Assembly (NCBI GenBank): GCA_016285455.1
Contig: JAEEQS010000003.1
Coordinates: 109,173-173,172 of the forward strand
Direction of reading: 5' to 3'
Length of the DNA: 64,000 bases
Origin: Bacteroidales bacterium
Lineage (GTDB): Bacteria; Bacteroidota; Bacteroidia; Bacteroidales; UBA932
A program made the position numbers and the translations under genes. Below the pieces are notes generated by a model. The model had not been told where the DNA came from, made no database searches, and saw only the letters and a program-made list of their open reading frames with translations. Of the stretch, positions 39,301 through 47,860 are shown in pieces; position 1 is the stretch's first letter, and every line of letters begins with the position of its first letter.

Positions 39301-39425
39301 TACCGTTCCCTCAGAGAGACGTATATATCAAGCAGGTGCTTTCAGACAAGGCAAAAGAAGAGGATGCGGACTCTTCCGAAGAAGGCAATCCACATCCTGA
39401 TAAAAAGCACAAGTGGTTCTTGTAA
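36360..39425 (+). CDS. large MscS-family mechanosensitive ion channel
   Basis: GIGFALKDVINNFFYGVSLMSGRLRVGDYVECDDVRGVVDSINYQSTLIETEYGSIMAFPNANLF; multiple TMs. Confidence 0.93.
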   Translation: MKKFLRVTLLLVLLFGIIEPVAAVFEERDLTQTLRVLKVELRRAHKRTAKSRQMIRATRQSQQKQMVELMEECNELAIILYSQKQNFTFDLTYALEEVSDRYHDFSRNRRPFTDIIAQIDIEIERYQKLIHTLKRLPPALIDELDTLGGTDSTIILASQLQEEIRSLHQKNAGKIFPGVKKKEVQQDNQQAPEEEEDDDDDDDDEKEYSGSILRSLAKTIFTGSVDQSDDEEFENGNKAKPSSDTSYNSAIIAVSADGRTVNANPEDSAAVAQNVEYAFLLTGKSLQNRDSCIFYAQGLLEMYEASKESIVADSTNYDATWQQLQEAYNYAIERYNDVQKKIFIDGQMGYYTILSRFSRTWNRVKNDVNDKWAAANTKGIRSQWRLQTMVGLILFVLFYLGIAVVLSHLIIRLLKKKIKYFQTERFRQHGICLILLLIVTIFGLAISIAMLFSQQNFLKLATRLLVEFAWLLGAIFLSFTIRLRGDQVKSSIRAYLPIMVLCLIIIFIRISFSPNTLINIILPPLLLIFTYWQWRICSRMRYTDNTGATKRPGLRRLKKKSPVVELGSTAEKKKNRHLNVQFPDYIYNYITLTVLTATTILSLSGYVLLSILIIIWWIFQLSVIQTITAASDLLKIYYDRYMVKRKMAYRINHGFLINQKVKGSYIEVTWLYDILRKAVIPFFTVWSIPLCLYMASNVFDLSNVAVSYLKLDFLSYKVINLSVTKILTAVSLAFVFNCIGYLAKAFYRVFKIRSVLARTGQKELPENMINFTLANSIISIITWGAYIITCFILLHIPSTAISIVSAGLATGIGFALKDVINNFFYGVSLMSGRLRVGDYVECDDVRGVVDSINYQSTLIETEYGSIMAFPNANLFQKNFKNLTRNNAYELLILPVGVQYGSDVAKVRELLKKALIKLNVKDKYGRNVLNPKYGIVVRLAEFGDSSIVLKVYQQVLVTERYVYMAAANETIYNTLNANGITIPFPQRDVYIKQVLSDKAKEEDADSSEEGNPHPDKKHKWFL

Positions 39426-40616
39426 TTACTTGAGAACCTTCAGTTCCTTGCCGATCTTTGTGAAGGCCGCAACTGCGCGGTCCAGCTGCTTCTTTGAGTG
39501 GCCGGCTGAAACCTGCACGCGGATTCGTGCAAGATCCTTAGGCACTACCGGATAGTAGAAGCCTACAACATAGATTCCTTCATCCAGAAGTTTGGAGGCC
39601 ATCTGCTGGCTCAGCTTTGCGTCATAGAGCATTATGGCGCAGATAGCGCTCTGGGTAGGCTTGATATCGAAGCCGGCTTTCTTCATCTTGTCCACAAAGT
39701 AGGCGGTGTTCTCGTGGAGCTTATCCTGAAGCTTGTTGGTGCGGCTCATCATATTGAACATCTCTATTCCGGCGGCTGCAACCATCGGAGGAATTGAGTT
39801 GGAGAAAAGGTAAGGGCGAGACCTTTGTCTGAGCATCGCGATAATCTCCTTCTTTCCGGTGGTGAATCCTCCAACGGCACCGCCGAAGCTCTTTCCGAGT
39901 GTTCCGGTCAGGATCTCAACCTTGCCCCTTAGCTTGTAGAGCTCTGTTGTGCCTCTTCCGGTCTTTCCCACAACGCCTGCGGAGTGGCTTTCGTCTACCA
40001 TCACCATTGCGTCGTATTTCTTTGCCAGGGCGTAGATCTTGTCAACCGGAGCAACGTTTCCGTCCATAGAGAAGACTCCATCGGTGACAACGATTCTGAA
40101 CCTTTGCTTCTGGGCTTTCTTCAGGCAGTCTTCAAGCTCTGCCATATCTGCGTTGGCGTATCTGTAACGTACAGCCTTGCAGAGCCTTACGCCGTCTATA
40201 ATAGAGGCGTGGTTGAGGGCGTCTGAGATTATGGCGTCGTTTTCTCCAAGCAGAGGCTCAAAGACTCCGCCGTTTGCGTCGAAGCAGGAAGTGTAGAGGA
40301 TTGTGTCTTCCGTTCCAAAGAATTCGGAGATTTTCTCCTCCAGTTTCTTCTGCAGGTCTCCGGTTCCGCAGATGAACCTTACGGAGCTCATTCCGTAGCC
40401 GTGGCTGTCAAGAGCCTTCTTGGCGGCGTTTATCAGCCTTGGATTGTCGCTGAGGCCAAGATAGTTGTTGGCGCAGAAATTCAGCACGTGCTTTCCGCCT
40501 TTGACGGTAATGTCTGCCCTCTGAGGGGATGTGATCACCCTTTCTTCCTTATAGAGTCCGGCTTTCTTGATTGAGCTGAGCTCTTTTTTCAGGTAAGATT
40601 GAAAATTCTTGTACAT
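39426..40616 (-). CDS. kbl: glycine C-acetyltransferase (2-amino-3-ketobutyrate CoA ligase)
   Basis: NFCANNYLGLSDNPRL, VMVDESHSAGVVGKTGRGTTE, ILTGTLGKSFGGAVGGF. Confidence 0.92.
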   Translation of the reverse strand: MYKNFQSYLKKELSSIKKAGLYKEERVITSPQRADITVKGGKHVLNFCANNYLGLSDNPRLINAAKKALDSHGYGMSSVRFICGTGDLQKKLEEKISEFFGTEDTILYTSCFDANGGVFEPLLGENDAIISDALNHASIIDGVRLCKAVRYRYANADMAELEDCLKKAQKQRFRIVVTDGVFSMDGNVAPVDKIYALAKKYDAMVMVDESHSAGVVGKTGRGTTELYKLRGKVEILTGTLGKSFGGAVGGFTTGKKEIIAMLRQRSRPYLFSNSIPPMVAAAGIEMFNMMSRTNKLQDKLHENTAYFVDKMKKAGFDIKPTQSAICAIMLYDAKLSQQMASKLLDEGIYVVGFYYPVVPKDLARIRVQVSAGHSKKQLDRAVAAFTKIGKELKVLK

Positions 40617-40720
40617 ATAGATTGTAGTTTTTAGTTGCTTGCTATAACAAATGTAAGATTTCTGAAAAATAAATGCTAATTTAGCAGACGGATATTTGAA
40701 ACAAATTAATCTGAACAGTT

Positions 40721-41038
40721 ATGGAAATTAATGTAACCGATTCCAATTTCAAGGAAGTTGTCCTGGACGCCAAGCTTCCGGTTATGGTGGATTTCTGGGC
40801 AACCTGGTGTGGCCCTTGCCGTATGGTGGCTCCTATAGTAGAGCAACTTGCAAAGGAGTATGAAGGAAAAGCCGTTATTGCCAAGTGCAATGTGGAAGAA
40901 GCCGAGCAGGCTCCTGTAAACTACGGAATCCGCAACATTCCTACGCTTCTGTTCTTCAAAGACGGAGAACTCAAAGACAAAATGGTGGGATCCAACACCA
41001 AAGAGGCCATAGAGGCCAAGCTCAAGGCTTTGCTTTAA
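40721..41038 (+). CDS. trxA: thioredoxin
   Basis: VDFWATWCGPCRMVAPIVEQLA. Confidence 0.97.
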   Translation: MEINVTDSNFKEVVLDAKLPVMVDFWATWCGPCRMVAPIVEQLAKEYEGKAVIAKCNVEEAEQAPVNYGIRNIPTLLFFKDGELKDKMVGSNTKEAIEAKLKALL

Positions 41039-41055
41039 ACCAAAAAACAACCGAT

Positions 41056-41676
41056 ATGAAAAAGACTTTACAATTTGCAGTAGCAGGTCTTGTACTTGCA
41101 CTGATGATTGCCTCTGCGCCTAAGAAGGCTCAGGCTCAGTTCGGCGTAAAGGCCGGTATCTACACCGCTCATTTTTCAGACATTAAGAGCAAGGAATTCA
41201 AGCTGAAAGACAACGTAGGCTTCCAGGCCGGTGTTCTCTACAAGATGCACGTTACTCCTAGCTTTGTAGTTCAGCCGGAACTTCTGTATGTTCAGAAGAA
41301 CGCTACACTGGAAAGCAAAGATCCAGGAACTATTGAGAAGGAGAAACTGAACCTTAGCTTTATGCAGCTTCCTGTAAGCCTTCAGTATGGTCCTAACCTT
41401 GTGGTTGCCCGGCCATTCGTTCAGGTTGTACCATATATCAGCTATGCAATTGGAAAGAGCGATGATGTTGGCTCCTGGAGTGATGTGAACAGATTTACCG
41501 GCGGTATCGGACTCGGTGCCGGAGTGGATGTCTGGAAAATCCAGTTCAACGTAAGGTACAATTGGGATATTACCAAGGTCGGCGATGGAGAGAAGAGCAC
41601 CTTTACTGCAGCCGGCCGAGAGTGGAAGGCTTCCAAGTCTAGAGGCATTGAATTCTCCGTTGGAATTACTTTCTAG
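41056..41676 (+). CDS. PorT-like outer membrane beta-barrel protein
   Basis: Signal peptide; FGVKAGIYTAHFSDIKSKEF...QPELLYVQKNA...LSFMQLPVSLQYG. Confidence 0.87.
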   Translation: MKKTLQFAVAGLVLALMIASAPKKAQAQFGVKAGIYTAHFSDIKSKEFKLKDNVGFQAGVLYKMHVTPSFVVQPELLYVQKNATLESKDPGTIEKEKLNLSFMQLPVSLQYGPNLVVARPFVQVVPYISYAIGKSDDVGSWSDVNRFTGGIGLGAGVDVWKIQFNVRYNWDITKVGDGEKSTFTAAGREWKASKSRGIEFSVGITF

Positions 41677-41682
41677 CATTTG

Positions 41683-42681
41683 ATGACTACCACGCAGGAC
41701 GCAAGAGAGCTTTTAGGGTCTGACTTTGAAAAATATCGTCAGACCCTATCTGTAGCAATACAGTCTCCGGAACCTTATCTGGAGGCTATAAACCGCTATG
41801 TCCTAGGTGGCAGGAGCAAGGAGATAAGACCAGTTGTCTGTCTTCTTGCCGCCCGTTGCTGCGGAAAGCTTTCTTATGCTAACTATTGCTGCGCGGCGGC
41901 TTCGGAGATGCTCCATACTGCAACCCTGATTCACGACGATGTTGCAGATCAGGCCACAATGCGGCGCGGGGCTCCTTCTATAGCCGCTATGTTCGGTCCT
42001 GCGGCAGCCGTGCTTACTGGAGATTTCTGGCTTAGCCGCTCCCTTCATCTTCTGGCCAAATACTGCAGTCCTGAAATAATAGACTGCTTTGCTGAATCTG
42101 TAAAGAAAATGAGTGAAGGAGAGCTTCTTCAGCTAGACAAGGCAGACAAGCTGGATACTACGGAAGAAGACTATTTCACAATCATTTACGGCAAGACCGC
42201 AGCCCTTTTTGTTGCGGCCGTAAAATCTGCAGCCCTGGCCGTTGGGGCAGATGAAAAATCAACAGAGGCTCTGGTTGGCTATGCAGAAAATCTGGGCCTT
42301 GCCTTCCAGATAAGAGACGATATCTTTGACTACTCTCCAGACATTCAAACCGGCAAGGTTGCAGGGGCGGACGTCAAAGAAAGAAAGATAACCCTTCCGC
42401 TGATAGGAGCCTTGAAAAACGCTCCGTCCAAAGCGCCGGCGATTCTTTCAAGAATTGGGCAGATAGAATCTGTCTTTATGAAGGAAGTAACTGAAGCAGA
42501 AGCCAAAATCATTGCAGACACAACGGCCTTTGTAAGAGAAAACGGAGGGCTGGAATATGCCCAGGCTCGCCTGGAAAAGCATACAGTTCTGGCCAAGGAA
42601 GCTCTTGAAAAAATACAGCCGTCAAAAGATCGGGAGATGCTTTCCGCTATTGCAGAATATGTTGGCAGACGCCTGACATAA
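41683..42681 (+). CDS. polyprenyl synthetase family protein
   Basis: LIHDDVADQATMRRG (first Asp-rich motif), LAFQIRDDIFDY (second). Confidence 0.95.
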   Translation: MTTTQDARELLGSDFEKYRQTLSVAIQSPEPYLEAINRYVLGGRSKEIRPVVCLLAARCCGKLSYANYCCAAASEMLHTATLIHDDVADQATMRRGAPSIAAMFGPAAAVLTGDFWLSRSLHLLAKYCSPEIIDCFAESVKKMSEGELLQLDKADKLDTTEEDYFTIIYGKTAALFVAAVKSAALAVGADEKSTEALVGYAENLGLAFQIRDDIFDYSPDIQTGKVAGADVKERKITLPLIGALKNAPSKAPAILSRIGQIESVFMKEVTEAEAKIIADTTAFVRENGGLEYAQARLEKHTVLAKEALEKIQPSKDREMLSAIAEYVGRRLT

Positions 42682-43774
42682 CCTCAACTCCAAGACCTAT
42701 CAGGTCATCGTCAAAATCGTAGTCTGGCCTATGCAGTGGAGCATGGTCTTTTCCGCAGCCAAGATCAAAGAAAGTGGCCCCAAGGCGGGCCATTTTTGCT
42801 ATATGCACAAAGTCGTCGCTTCCCTTTGTGCCAACAAGATCTTCCACGGTTTGCAAGCCTTTTTCCTCAGCGATTTCCTTGACCGTTTCATTGAGAGATG
42901 GAGTGTTGATGGTTGCCGGGAAATAATCTGAAAATGAAACCTCTAGACGGAGTCCCTTATGTTTTTCAATGATTTTTTCTGCCGATGAAATAATCTCTTT
43001 CTTTAACCTTTCTAGTCCCTCGTCTGTCTGGCTTCTTGAGGTAACGGCTACAAATCCGTTTCCCGGAGTGATGCCGTAATCAGTCTCTCCCACCCCAGCT
43101 CCAACTATCGTTGAAAAAGAAAATTCACGGTTAAAACCGCGCACAGCATTAATGATTTCAATTACAGCATCTGTTGGGTTGATTGCTTTTTGCGGCTCGC
43201 TTGCGTGGGATGTTCTTCCAAGCACGTCTAGCCTGATGCCAGTGGAAGCCCAGGCGTAGGTTCCCGGATAGATAACAACGGTTCCCTTGTCAAAACCAGG
43301 CCAATTATGGAGTGCAAAGGCATAGTCGAACCCGATGCCGTTTTCTTTCATCCACAGAGCCATTTTCTCAGCCCCTGCTCCGGTTTCTTCTTCTGGCTGG
43401 AAAAGCAGATATATGCAGCCGTTCTTCAGAAGCGTATCTCTCTGCGATGAAATCCAGCGTGCAACTCCGCACACTATTGCCATATGGCCGTCGTGACCGC
43501 AGCTGTGTGCAAGACCGTCATATACAGACCGATAAGACCTTTCTCCCTGCTCAAAAATAGGCAGCGCGTCCAGCTCGCACCTAAGAAGAACGGAAGGCGC
43601 TCCGTTTTCTTTCCCGAACCTCGCTATTATTCCGTGTCCTCCGATTCCTGTCCAAATTTTGTCAGGAGAACAGGATGAAAGAAAATCGGTGACAATACCG
43701 GCGGTTTCTTTCTCGTTTGAGCTTAGGCACGGGCGTGAGTGTATTCTGTGCCTGAGAGATATTAGGCTTTCCAT
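42647..43774 (-). CDS. M20-family amidohydrolase (hippurate hydrolase-like)
   Basis: LAHSCGHDGHMAIVCGVA, LLFQPEEETGAGAEKM, ALHNWPG. Confidence 0.93.
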   Translation of the reverse strand: MESLISLRHRIHSRPCLSSNEKETAGIVTDFLSSCSPDKIWTGIGGHGIIARFGKENGAPSVLLRCELDALPIFEQGERSYRSVYDGLAHSCGHDGHMAIVCGVARWISSQRDTLLKNGCIYLLFQPEEETGAGAEKMALWMKENGIGFDYAFALHNWPGFDKGTVVIYPGTYAWASTGIRLDVLGRTSHASEPQKAINPTDAVIEIINAVRGFNREFSFSTIVGAGVGETDYGITPGNGFVAVTSRSQTDEGLERLKKEIISSAEKIIEKHKGLRLEVSFSDYFPATINTPSLNETVKEIAEEKGLQTVEDLVGTKGSDDFVHIAKMARLGATFFDLGCGKDHAPLHRPDYDFDDDLIGLGVEVMSGVCQHILQ

Positions 43775-43777
43775 AGT

Positions 43778-44539
43778 TTATCTTATTCTTCCGGGAGTTC
43801 TTCCCTGTGATTCTTTTTCTAGCCAGAGGGCGCTGTCCCATTCCGGTTCCTTGAAAGGGGCTGTCGTTTTCAGCCTGAAACAAAGGTAAGTTATTGCAAG
43901 CCCCATCTTCAGGAAATACTGCTCGTAAAATGTCTGAACAGTCTTGAGTTCAGGCGGAAAGGCGGGGTTCTCCTCTTTGTATATGTCTGTGCTGCGGCAA
44001 AGTATTTCAAGGGAATTCTGCCTGACAAGCTCATATGTGTATTCGTGGAGAAGACGGCTGTCTGTTTTCAGATGGATCTTTCCGCTTGCTTTCAGGAAGC
44101 GTCGGTATCTTTCAAGAAACATTGTTCCCGTCAGCCTTTTTCTTGGGGACCTCAGCTGGGGATCCGCAAATGTTATCCAGATTTCATCTATCTCATCAGC
44201 CCCAAAAATCCATTCTATGAAATCTATGCTGGTGCGGATAAAGCGCACGTTTTCAAGCCCTAGTTCTTCTGCCTGGCGAGCTCCGGTCCAGAGCCTTGCG
44301 CCCTTTATGTCTATGCCTATGAAATTTCTTTGTGGATAAAGCTTGGCCAGAGAAACGGTATATTCACCCTTTCCGCATCCGAGTTCCAAGGTTATGGGAT
44401 TGGAATTATTGAAAACCTCCTGGTGCCATTTTCCCTTCAGGCTCCAGTCTTTGCGGAAGACTTCTTCCATCTTTGGCTGGAGAAGGCATTTGAAGGTAGA
44501 ATTCTGGCGGAATTTTTCCAGTTTTCCTATTGTGCTCAT
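43778..44539 (-). CDS. trmB: tRNA (guanine(46)-N7)-methyltransferase
   Basis: LELGCGKGEYTVSLA, FIGIDIKGARLWTGA, ITFADPQLRSPRKRLT. Confidence 0.93.
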   Translation of the reverse strand: MSTIGKLEKFRQNSTFKCLLQPKMEEVFRKDWSLKGKWHQEVFNNSNPITLELGCGKGEYTVSLAKLYPQRNFIGIDIKGARLWTGARQAEELGLENVRFIRTSIDFIEWIFGADEIDEIWITFADPQLRSPRKRLTGTMFLERYRRFLKASGKIHLKTDSRLLHEYTYELVRQNSLEILCRSTDIYKEENPAFPPELKTVQTFYEQYFLKMGLAITYLCFRLKTTAPFKEPEWDSALWLEKESQGRTPGRIR

Positions 44540-45687
44540 TTTTGTCTGGAGTCGTTTCTTCTGCGAGGTTTGGAGTGCGGCTTGCTCTTCTTTTTCCTTT
44601 GAACTTCGTCAAATCGGGTGATGCTGTCTTCTCCGGCTGCGCTCTTGAAGTCTATGATTTTTTCCTTCTTGGTTCCGGAGATGGCCTCTCCCTTCTTTCC
44701 TTCTGCGTTGAGAGCCATCAACTCTCTGACTTTCTCCACCTTGAGAGGATAGGCCTCGTCGCTTTCACGGTCTGAGTATGTGAACCACATTATGCCCTTG
44801 AGAGCATCTGCCTTTACCGGGCGGATGTCTCCGTCTTCAAGATGAAGCGGTTCCGTCAGGCGCGGAAGCTTTTCCTTGGCATCGATATAAACAGGCGCTT
44901 CGTAGTTTATGCAGCATTTGAGCTTGCCGCACTGGCCTGCCAGTTTCTGGGGGTTGAGGGAAAGGTCCTGGCATCTTGCTGCTGCGGTGGTGATAGATTG
45001 GAAGTCGTTGATGTATCTTGAGCAGCAGAGAGCTTGTCCGCAGACTCCGATTCCGCCAATCAGGCCGGCTTCCTGGCGTGCGCCTATCTGCTTCATTTCT
45101 ACCCTAATATGGAATTCCTCCGCAAAATCCTTGATCAGCTGGCGGAAATCTACCCTTCCGTCTGCAATGTAGTAGAAGATGGCCTTTGTTCCGTCTCCCT
45201 GGAATTCCACGTCTCCGATTTTCATCTCCAGGCCCAGGTTTGCGGCCAGCACCCTTGAGCGTATCATCGTCTGGTGTTCCCTTGCAATGGCTTCCTGCCA
45301 TTTCTGTATGTCCTGAGGCCTGGCCTTGCGGTAGATTCTCTTGAACTCGTAGGATTTCCAGTCTATGTTGCTTCTTCTGAGCTGATGCGCTACCACGGCT
45401 CCGCTGAGGGTGATTATCCCTACGTCGCATCCGTTCTGGGCTTCTGTTACAACTATGTCTCCCTGCCTCAGCACCTGGCCGGAAGTGTTCAGGTAAATGC
45501 CCTTTCTGGTGTTCTTGAACCTTACCTCAAAGAGGTTTTCCATCTCTTCTTCCGGGATTCCCTGGAGCCAGTCGAATACGGCTCTTTTGCAGCAGCTCTG
45601 GTCGTAGGTGCAGCGGATCTGCCCGTTCTTTTCTATGCTTGTCTGACAGCCCCTGTGGCAGTCAAATACAATGTCTTTCTTGTCCAT
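44536..45687 (-). CDS. PSP1 domain protein (RicT/YaaT-like)
   Basis: GIYLNTSGQVLRQGDIVVTE, ARQEAGLIGGIGVCGQALCCSRY, LAGQCGKLKCCINYE; start MDKKDIV at 45687. Confidence 0.92.
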   Translation of the reverse strand: MDKKDIVFDCHRGCQTSIEKNGQIRCTYDQSCCKRAVFDWLQGIPEEEMENLFEVRFKNTRKGIYLNTSGQVLRQGDIVVTEAQNGCDVGIITLSGAVVAHQLRRSNIDWKSYEFKRIYRKARPQDIQKWQEAIAREHQTMIRSRVLAANLGLEMKIGDVEFQGDGTKAIFYYIADGRVDFRQLIKDFAEEFHIRVEMKQIGARQEAGLIGGIGVCGQALCCSRYINDFQSITTAAARCQDLSLNPQKLAGQCGKLKCCINYEAPVYIDAKEKLPRLTEPLHLEDGDIRPVKADALKGIMWFTYSDRESDEAYPLKVEKVRELMALNAEGKKGEAISGTKKEKIIDFKSAAGEDSITRFDEVQRKKKSKPHSKPRRRNDSRQK

Positions 45688-45688
45688 A

Positions 45689-46885
45689 TTAGGTATTCTG
45701 ATAGAGTGCATTGCACAAATCGCTGAATATGAACTTGGCGTTCACGTTTCTTTCTATGCACTCGATTGTGGAGTTGAATATGTCGTAATACTTGCTAAAA
45801 TTCTCTTTCTTGAGCCTTGCGGCAAGGGTCTTTATTTCTTCTTCCTGCGTAGGGTTGAGATATGCCAGGTCTTCCCGCCCCAGATCCAGCATATACATCT
45901 GCCTTAGCATCTTGAGGGAGTTGCGGCAGAAGGTTTTCTGAGCTTCTTTTCCTCTTTGCGCCAGCCCAGATGCAAATGAAATCAGTTCCCGAAGCTTCTT
46001 GTCCAGAGCCAGAGACATCAGGGCAGAAAAGTCTTCAAAGTCTTCTGTCTCGCCTTCGCTGCTTTCTATCAGCTGTAGGGCTTTTCCAAAGCTTCCCTGG
46101 GCGCATGCTGCCCATCGCTGAGCTTCTTCTTCACTTAATTTGCATTTCTCGGCGATGGCTTTTGCAAGATCTTCTTTTTCAATTGGCGGCACTTCTATGA
46201 GCCGGCATCTTGATCTTATTGTCTGGATGATTTTTCCCGGATCGTTAGTTATCAGGAAGAAATATGTGTCTTCCGTTGGCTCTTCTATACTCTTGAGGAG
46301 CTTGTTGGCGGCTTCTGCGTTCATCCTTTCCGGAAAGAGTATCAGCACCACCTTTTCTCCGCCTTCATACGAGGTAAAGTTCAGCCTGTTTATCAGCCAG
46401 GATGCTTCATTTACGCCAATCAGCCCCATCTTATTCTCCAGCTCCAGGGCGGCGTAAAGGTCTTCCTCGCTGAAATAAGGGTTTTCCTTTACCAGATTCC
46501 TGAATATCTCATAATATGCGTCTATCGGGGCCTTCTTTCCTTTTTCCACCAGCTGGGTGGTATTTATCGGGAATACAAAGTGGAAATCCGGATGAGTCAG
46601 GTTGCGCACCTTTATGCACGATGAGCACACTTGGCAGCTGTCTTCTGTTGGCAGCTCCTGCGGCTCGTCTCCAAACAGTCCTTTTACCAGCGGATTGTCT
46701 TCTCCGCTTGCCAGGGCTTTCCTGGTCCTGCAGAACATATACTGGATCGTAGCCAATGCCAAAGGCAGCGCTCCGCATCCGCTCTGCTCGCTAAACAGCA
46801 CGGCGTGCGGCATCCTTCCGCCCTGTACCATCCCGCGGAGCTTTTCTATCAAATCCCTATGTCCTGCTATTTCGGAAAAAATCAT
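45689..46885 (-). CDS. holB: DNA polymerase III subunit delta'
   Basis: MPHAVLFSEQSGCGALPLALA, CSSCIKV zinc-module remnant, RMNAEAANKLLKSIEEPTEDTYFFLITNDPGKIIQTIRSRC. Confidence 0.9.
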   Translation of the reverse strand: MIFSEIAGHRDLIEKLRGMVQGGRMPHAVLFSEQSGCGALPLALATIQYMFCRTRKALASGEDNPLVKGLFGDEPQELPTEDSCQVCSSCIKVRNLTHPDFHFVFPINTTQLVEKGKKAPIDAYYEIFRNLVKENPYFSEEDLYAALELENKMGLIGVNEASWLINRLNFTSYEGGEKVVLILFPERMNAEAANKLLKSIEEPTEDTYFFLITNDPGKIIQTIRSRCRLIEVPPIEKEDLAKAIAEKCKLSEEEAQRWAACAQGSFGKALQLIESSEGETEDFEDFSALMSLALDKKLRELISFASGLAQRGKEAQKTFCRNSLKMLRQMYMLDLGREDLAYLNPTQEEEIKTLAARLKKENFSKYYDIFNSTIECIERNVNAKFIFSDLCNALYQNT

Positions 46886-46997
46886 ACCCCGCAAAGATAC
46901 ACAAAAACAAAGGCACATAGATATTTATTGGAAGACAAATCCTAAATCTGCGTAGTTCATTCTATTAGCGTCTGTGAGTTTTCCTTTTTAGTTTTTT

Positions 46998-47343
46998 CTA
47001 GAGACCAAGAATTTCAACAATCTCTTTTGGTGTTACAACAAATGGTTTGTTTGGAAAATGTTTGATGTTTCCCGTTATTAGATAGGCGTCTTCTTTCCAG
47101 ATTAAGTCCAAGTTGCTCAAAAACACCTATCGCGCTTTCAATGTCATTGCAATCTAGATGAAATTTGTCGCGCTTTAAAACATCTTCATATTCTTGAATA
47201 ATCTCCAAATTATAAACAGGAGTTATTATTCCCGAATATACTCCAGCCATTACTCTTAAAGGAAAAGAGTTAATGTCTGTTGAAATAAGGGCTGACACTA
47301 AAACATTTGTATCAATTACCGCAAAGATCTTTTTACTTCCCAT
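46998..47343 (-). pseudogene. PIN-domain toxin gene (PIN_3/COG1569-like), frameshifted with probable internal deletion
   Basis: Start MGSKKIFAVIDTNVLVSAL at 47343; ORF shifts after LGLNLE; alternate frame continues KEDAYLITGNIKHFPNKPFVVTPKEIVEILGL*, the expected PIN C-terminus. Confidence 0.8.
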
Positions 47344-47620
47344 CTCTAGCCGCACTAATCTCCCCGTTAATATCTTCTAGGCTCATTTCACCGGCACCAT
47401 TTGCCAAAGCAGCTTCTCTCATCCGGAGAAAAGCGTTCCATCCTTTTTGTTTCATATCTTCTTCTGTTTCTGCTTTAATCTCGAAGGGTATTCTGCGCTC
47501 CCTGACCACAGCCTTCATAAACAGGTTTAATGCTGCACTGTTGCTGAGTCCGAATTGATCGCAGAGCCCGTCAAAACTCTTTTTTAGATTCTCATCTACT
47601 CTGAATGTCATTGAGGTCAT
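47333..47620 (-). CDS. RelB/DinJ-type antitoxin
   Basis: MTSMTFRVDENLKKSFDGLCDQFGLSNSAALNLFMKAVVRERRIPF; overlaps PIN start. Confidence 0.85.
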   Translation of the reverse strand: MTSMTFRVDENLKKSFDGLCDQFGLSNSAALNLFMKAVVRERRIPFEIKAETEEDMKQKGWNAFLRMREAALANGAGEMSLEDINGEISAARDGK

Positions 47621-47645
47621 ATTGTGGGTGTGTTGGTGTTGTTTA

Positions 47646-47675
47646 CAAATATAATAAAATTTATTTACAAACAAA
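47646..47675 (-). promoter_or_regulatory. Bacteroidota-type promoter for the toxin-antitoxin operon
   Basis: Minus strand: TTTG (47675-47672), 18-bp spacer, TATATTTG (47653-47646). Confidence 0.6.
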
Positions 47676-47693
47676 ATACAATGTATTTTATAT

Positions 47694-47819
47694 GTTAGTT
47701 AAAGAGTGCAAAGACAAAGAGACCTCGTATTTCAGTTACCTCCCATCGGTTAAAATAAAAAGCAGGCATCTCTACACTTTTCAGTGTTTCGATACCTGCT
47801 TGTTTACTCTCTAACTAAC
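47694..47819. repeat. outer inverted repeat enclosing the hairpin
   Basis: GTTAGTTAAAGAGT (47694-47707) vs ACTCTCTAACTAAC (47806-47819): 13/14 complementary. Confidence 0.7.
47757..47801 (-). terminator. structured hairpin (terminator or small-RNA element)
   Basis: Minus strand AAGCAGG-T-ATC-GAA-ACACT-GAAA-AGTGT-AGA-GAT-G-CCTGCTT then TTTATTTTA: GNRA tetraloop, 3x3 purine internal loop. Confidence 0.7.
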
Positions 47820-47860
47820 GTCACTTACATGACACTGCAAATATAGAGAAATCTTTCTAA

